This document shows, one piece after another, positions 13,288-13,341 of a stretch of DNA of 13,341 bases (within the stretch, counting starts at the first letter, position 1; every line of letters starts with the position of its first letter). The notes beneath the pieces are model-generated. The model did not search any database and was not told the origin of the DNA. It saw nothing but the letters and a program-made list of their open reading frames with translations. The stretch comes from Acidobacteriota bacterium (GTDB lineage Bacteria; Acidobacteriota; Terriglobia; Terriglobales; Acidobacteriaceae): assembly GCA_021802085.1 (NCBI GenBank), contig JAKAAZ010000088.1, positions 1 through 13,341 of the forward strand, given 5' to 3'. The translations under genes and the position numbers were made by a program.

Positions 13288-13296
13288 CTTATAGCA
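13288..13296 (-). promoter_or_regulatory. Candidate extended -10 promoter of the Crp-family gene
   Basis: On the minus strand the sequence reads TGC-TATAAG, a TGn extension plus a five-of-six -10 match, about 80 nt before the start codon. A TTGAAC lies upstream, but at 22 nt it is too far to be a normal -35; an extended -10 can work without one. Confidence 0.4.
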
Positions 13297-13341
13297 GGCT
13301 TTCTGTGCCGTTTTGGTTCAACGGGCCCCTTTTCCCGCCGT

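Overview
The window looks like chromosomal DNA of a GC-rich soil-type bacterium, most likely an acidobacterium (Terriglobia-like). This is inferred, not proven. It rests on protein resemblances (a long Wzi-family outer-membrane protein, and a Crp-type regulator of a style I associate with this phylum) and on dispersed palindromic repeats of the 'GTCATTCTGAG...GAAGAATCCAGA' and 'GGGTGCCCCATCC' types, which I recall as common there. Seven protein genes are supported. I see no rRNA, tRNA, CRISPR array, phage gene or transposase gene.

Layout. (1) 163-3108, minus strand: an exported GH13 alpha-amylase-family glycosidase followed 15 nt later by a PfkB-family sugar (fructo-)kinase, a likely two-gene sugar-use operon. 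(2) 3109-3515: non-coding, with one repeat that appears to have inserted into another. (3) 3516-8076, minus strand: amtB, a PII gene (glnB/glnK) and glnD in that order. Ammonium channel, nitrogen signal protein and PII-modifying enzyme thus sit in one probable operon. (4) 8077-8551: divergent intergenic region with another repeat and a candidate sigma-70 promoter. (5) 8684-10678, plus strand: a Wzi-like outer-membrane protein, best started at a GTG, followed by a strong hairpin terminator. (6) 10752-11185: a pile-up of four abutting palindromic elements, two of them MITE-like with perfect 17-bp inverted ends at CTAG-type sites. (7) 11248-12144, minus strand: a response regulator with an unusual helical output domain. 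(8) 12145-12505: inverted and tandem copies of the dispersed repeat, with T-runs. (9) 12506-13207, minus strand: a Crp/Fnr-family regulator with a candidate extended -10 promoter.

Functionally the nitrogen cluster is clear. AmtB imports or senses ammonium, PII can block it, and GlnD should uridylylate or deuridylylate PII at Tyr51 according to glutamine. The sugar pair suggests oligosaccharide hydrolysis outside the cytoplasm and phosphorylation of a released hexose inside, but the substrate cannot be fixed. No convincing new multi-gene system was found. The best material for a second look is the layered repeat structure at 10752-11185 and 3352-3488, the His-to-Gln change in GH13 conserved region IV, and the response regulator's output domain.
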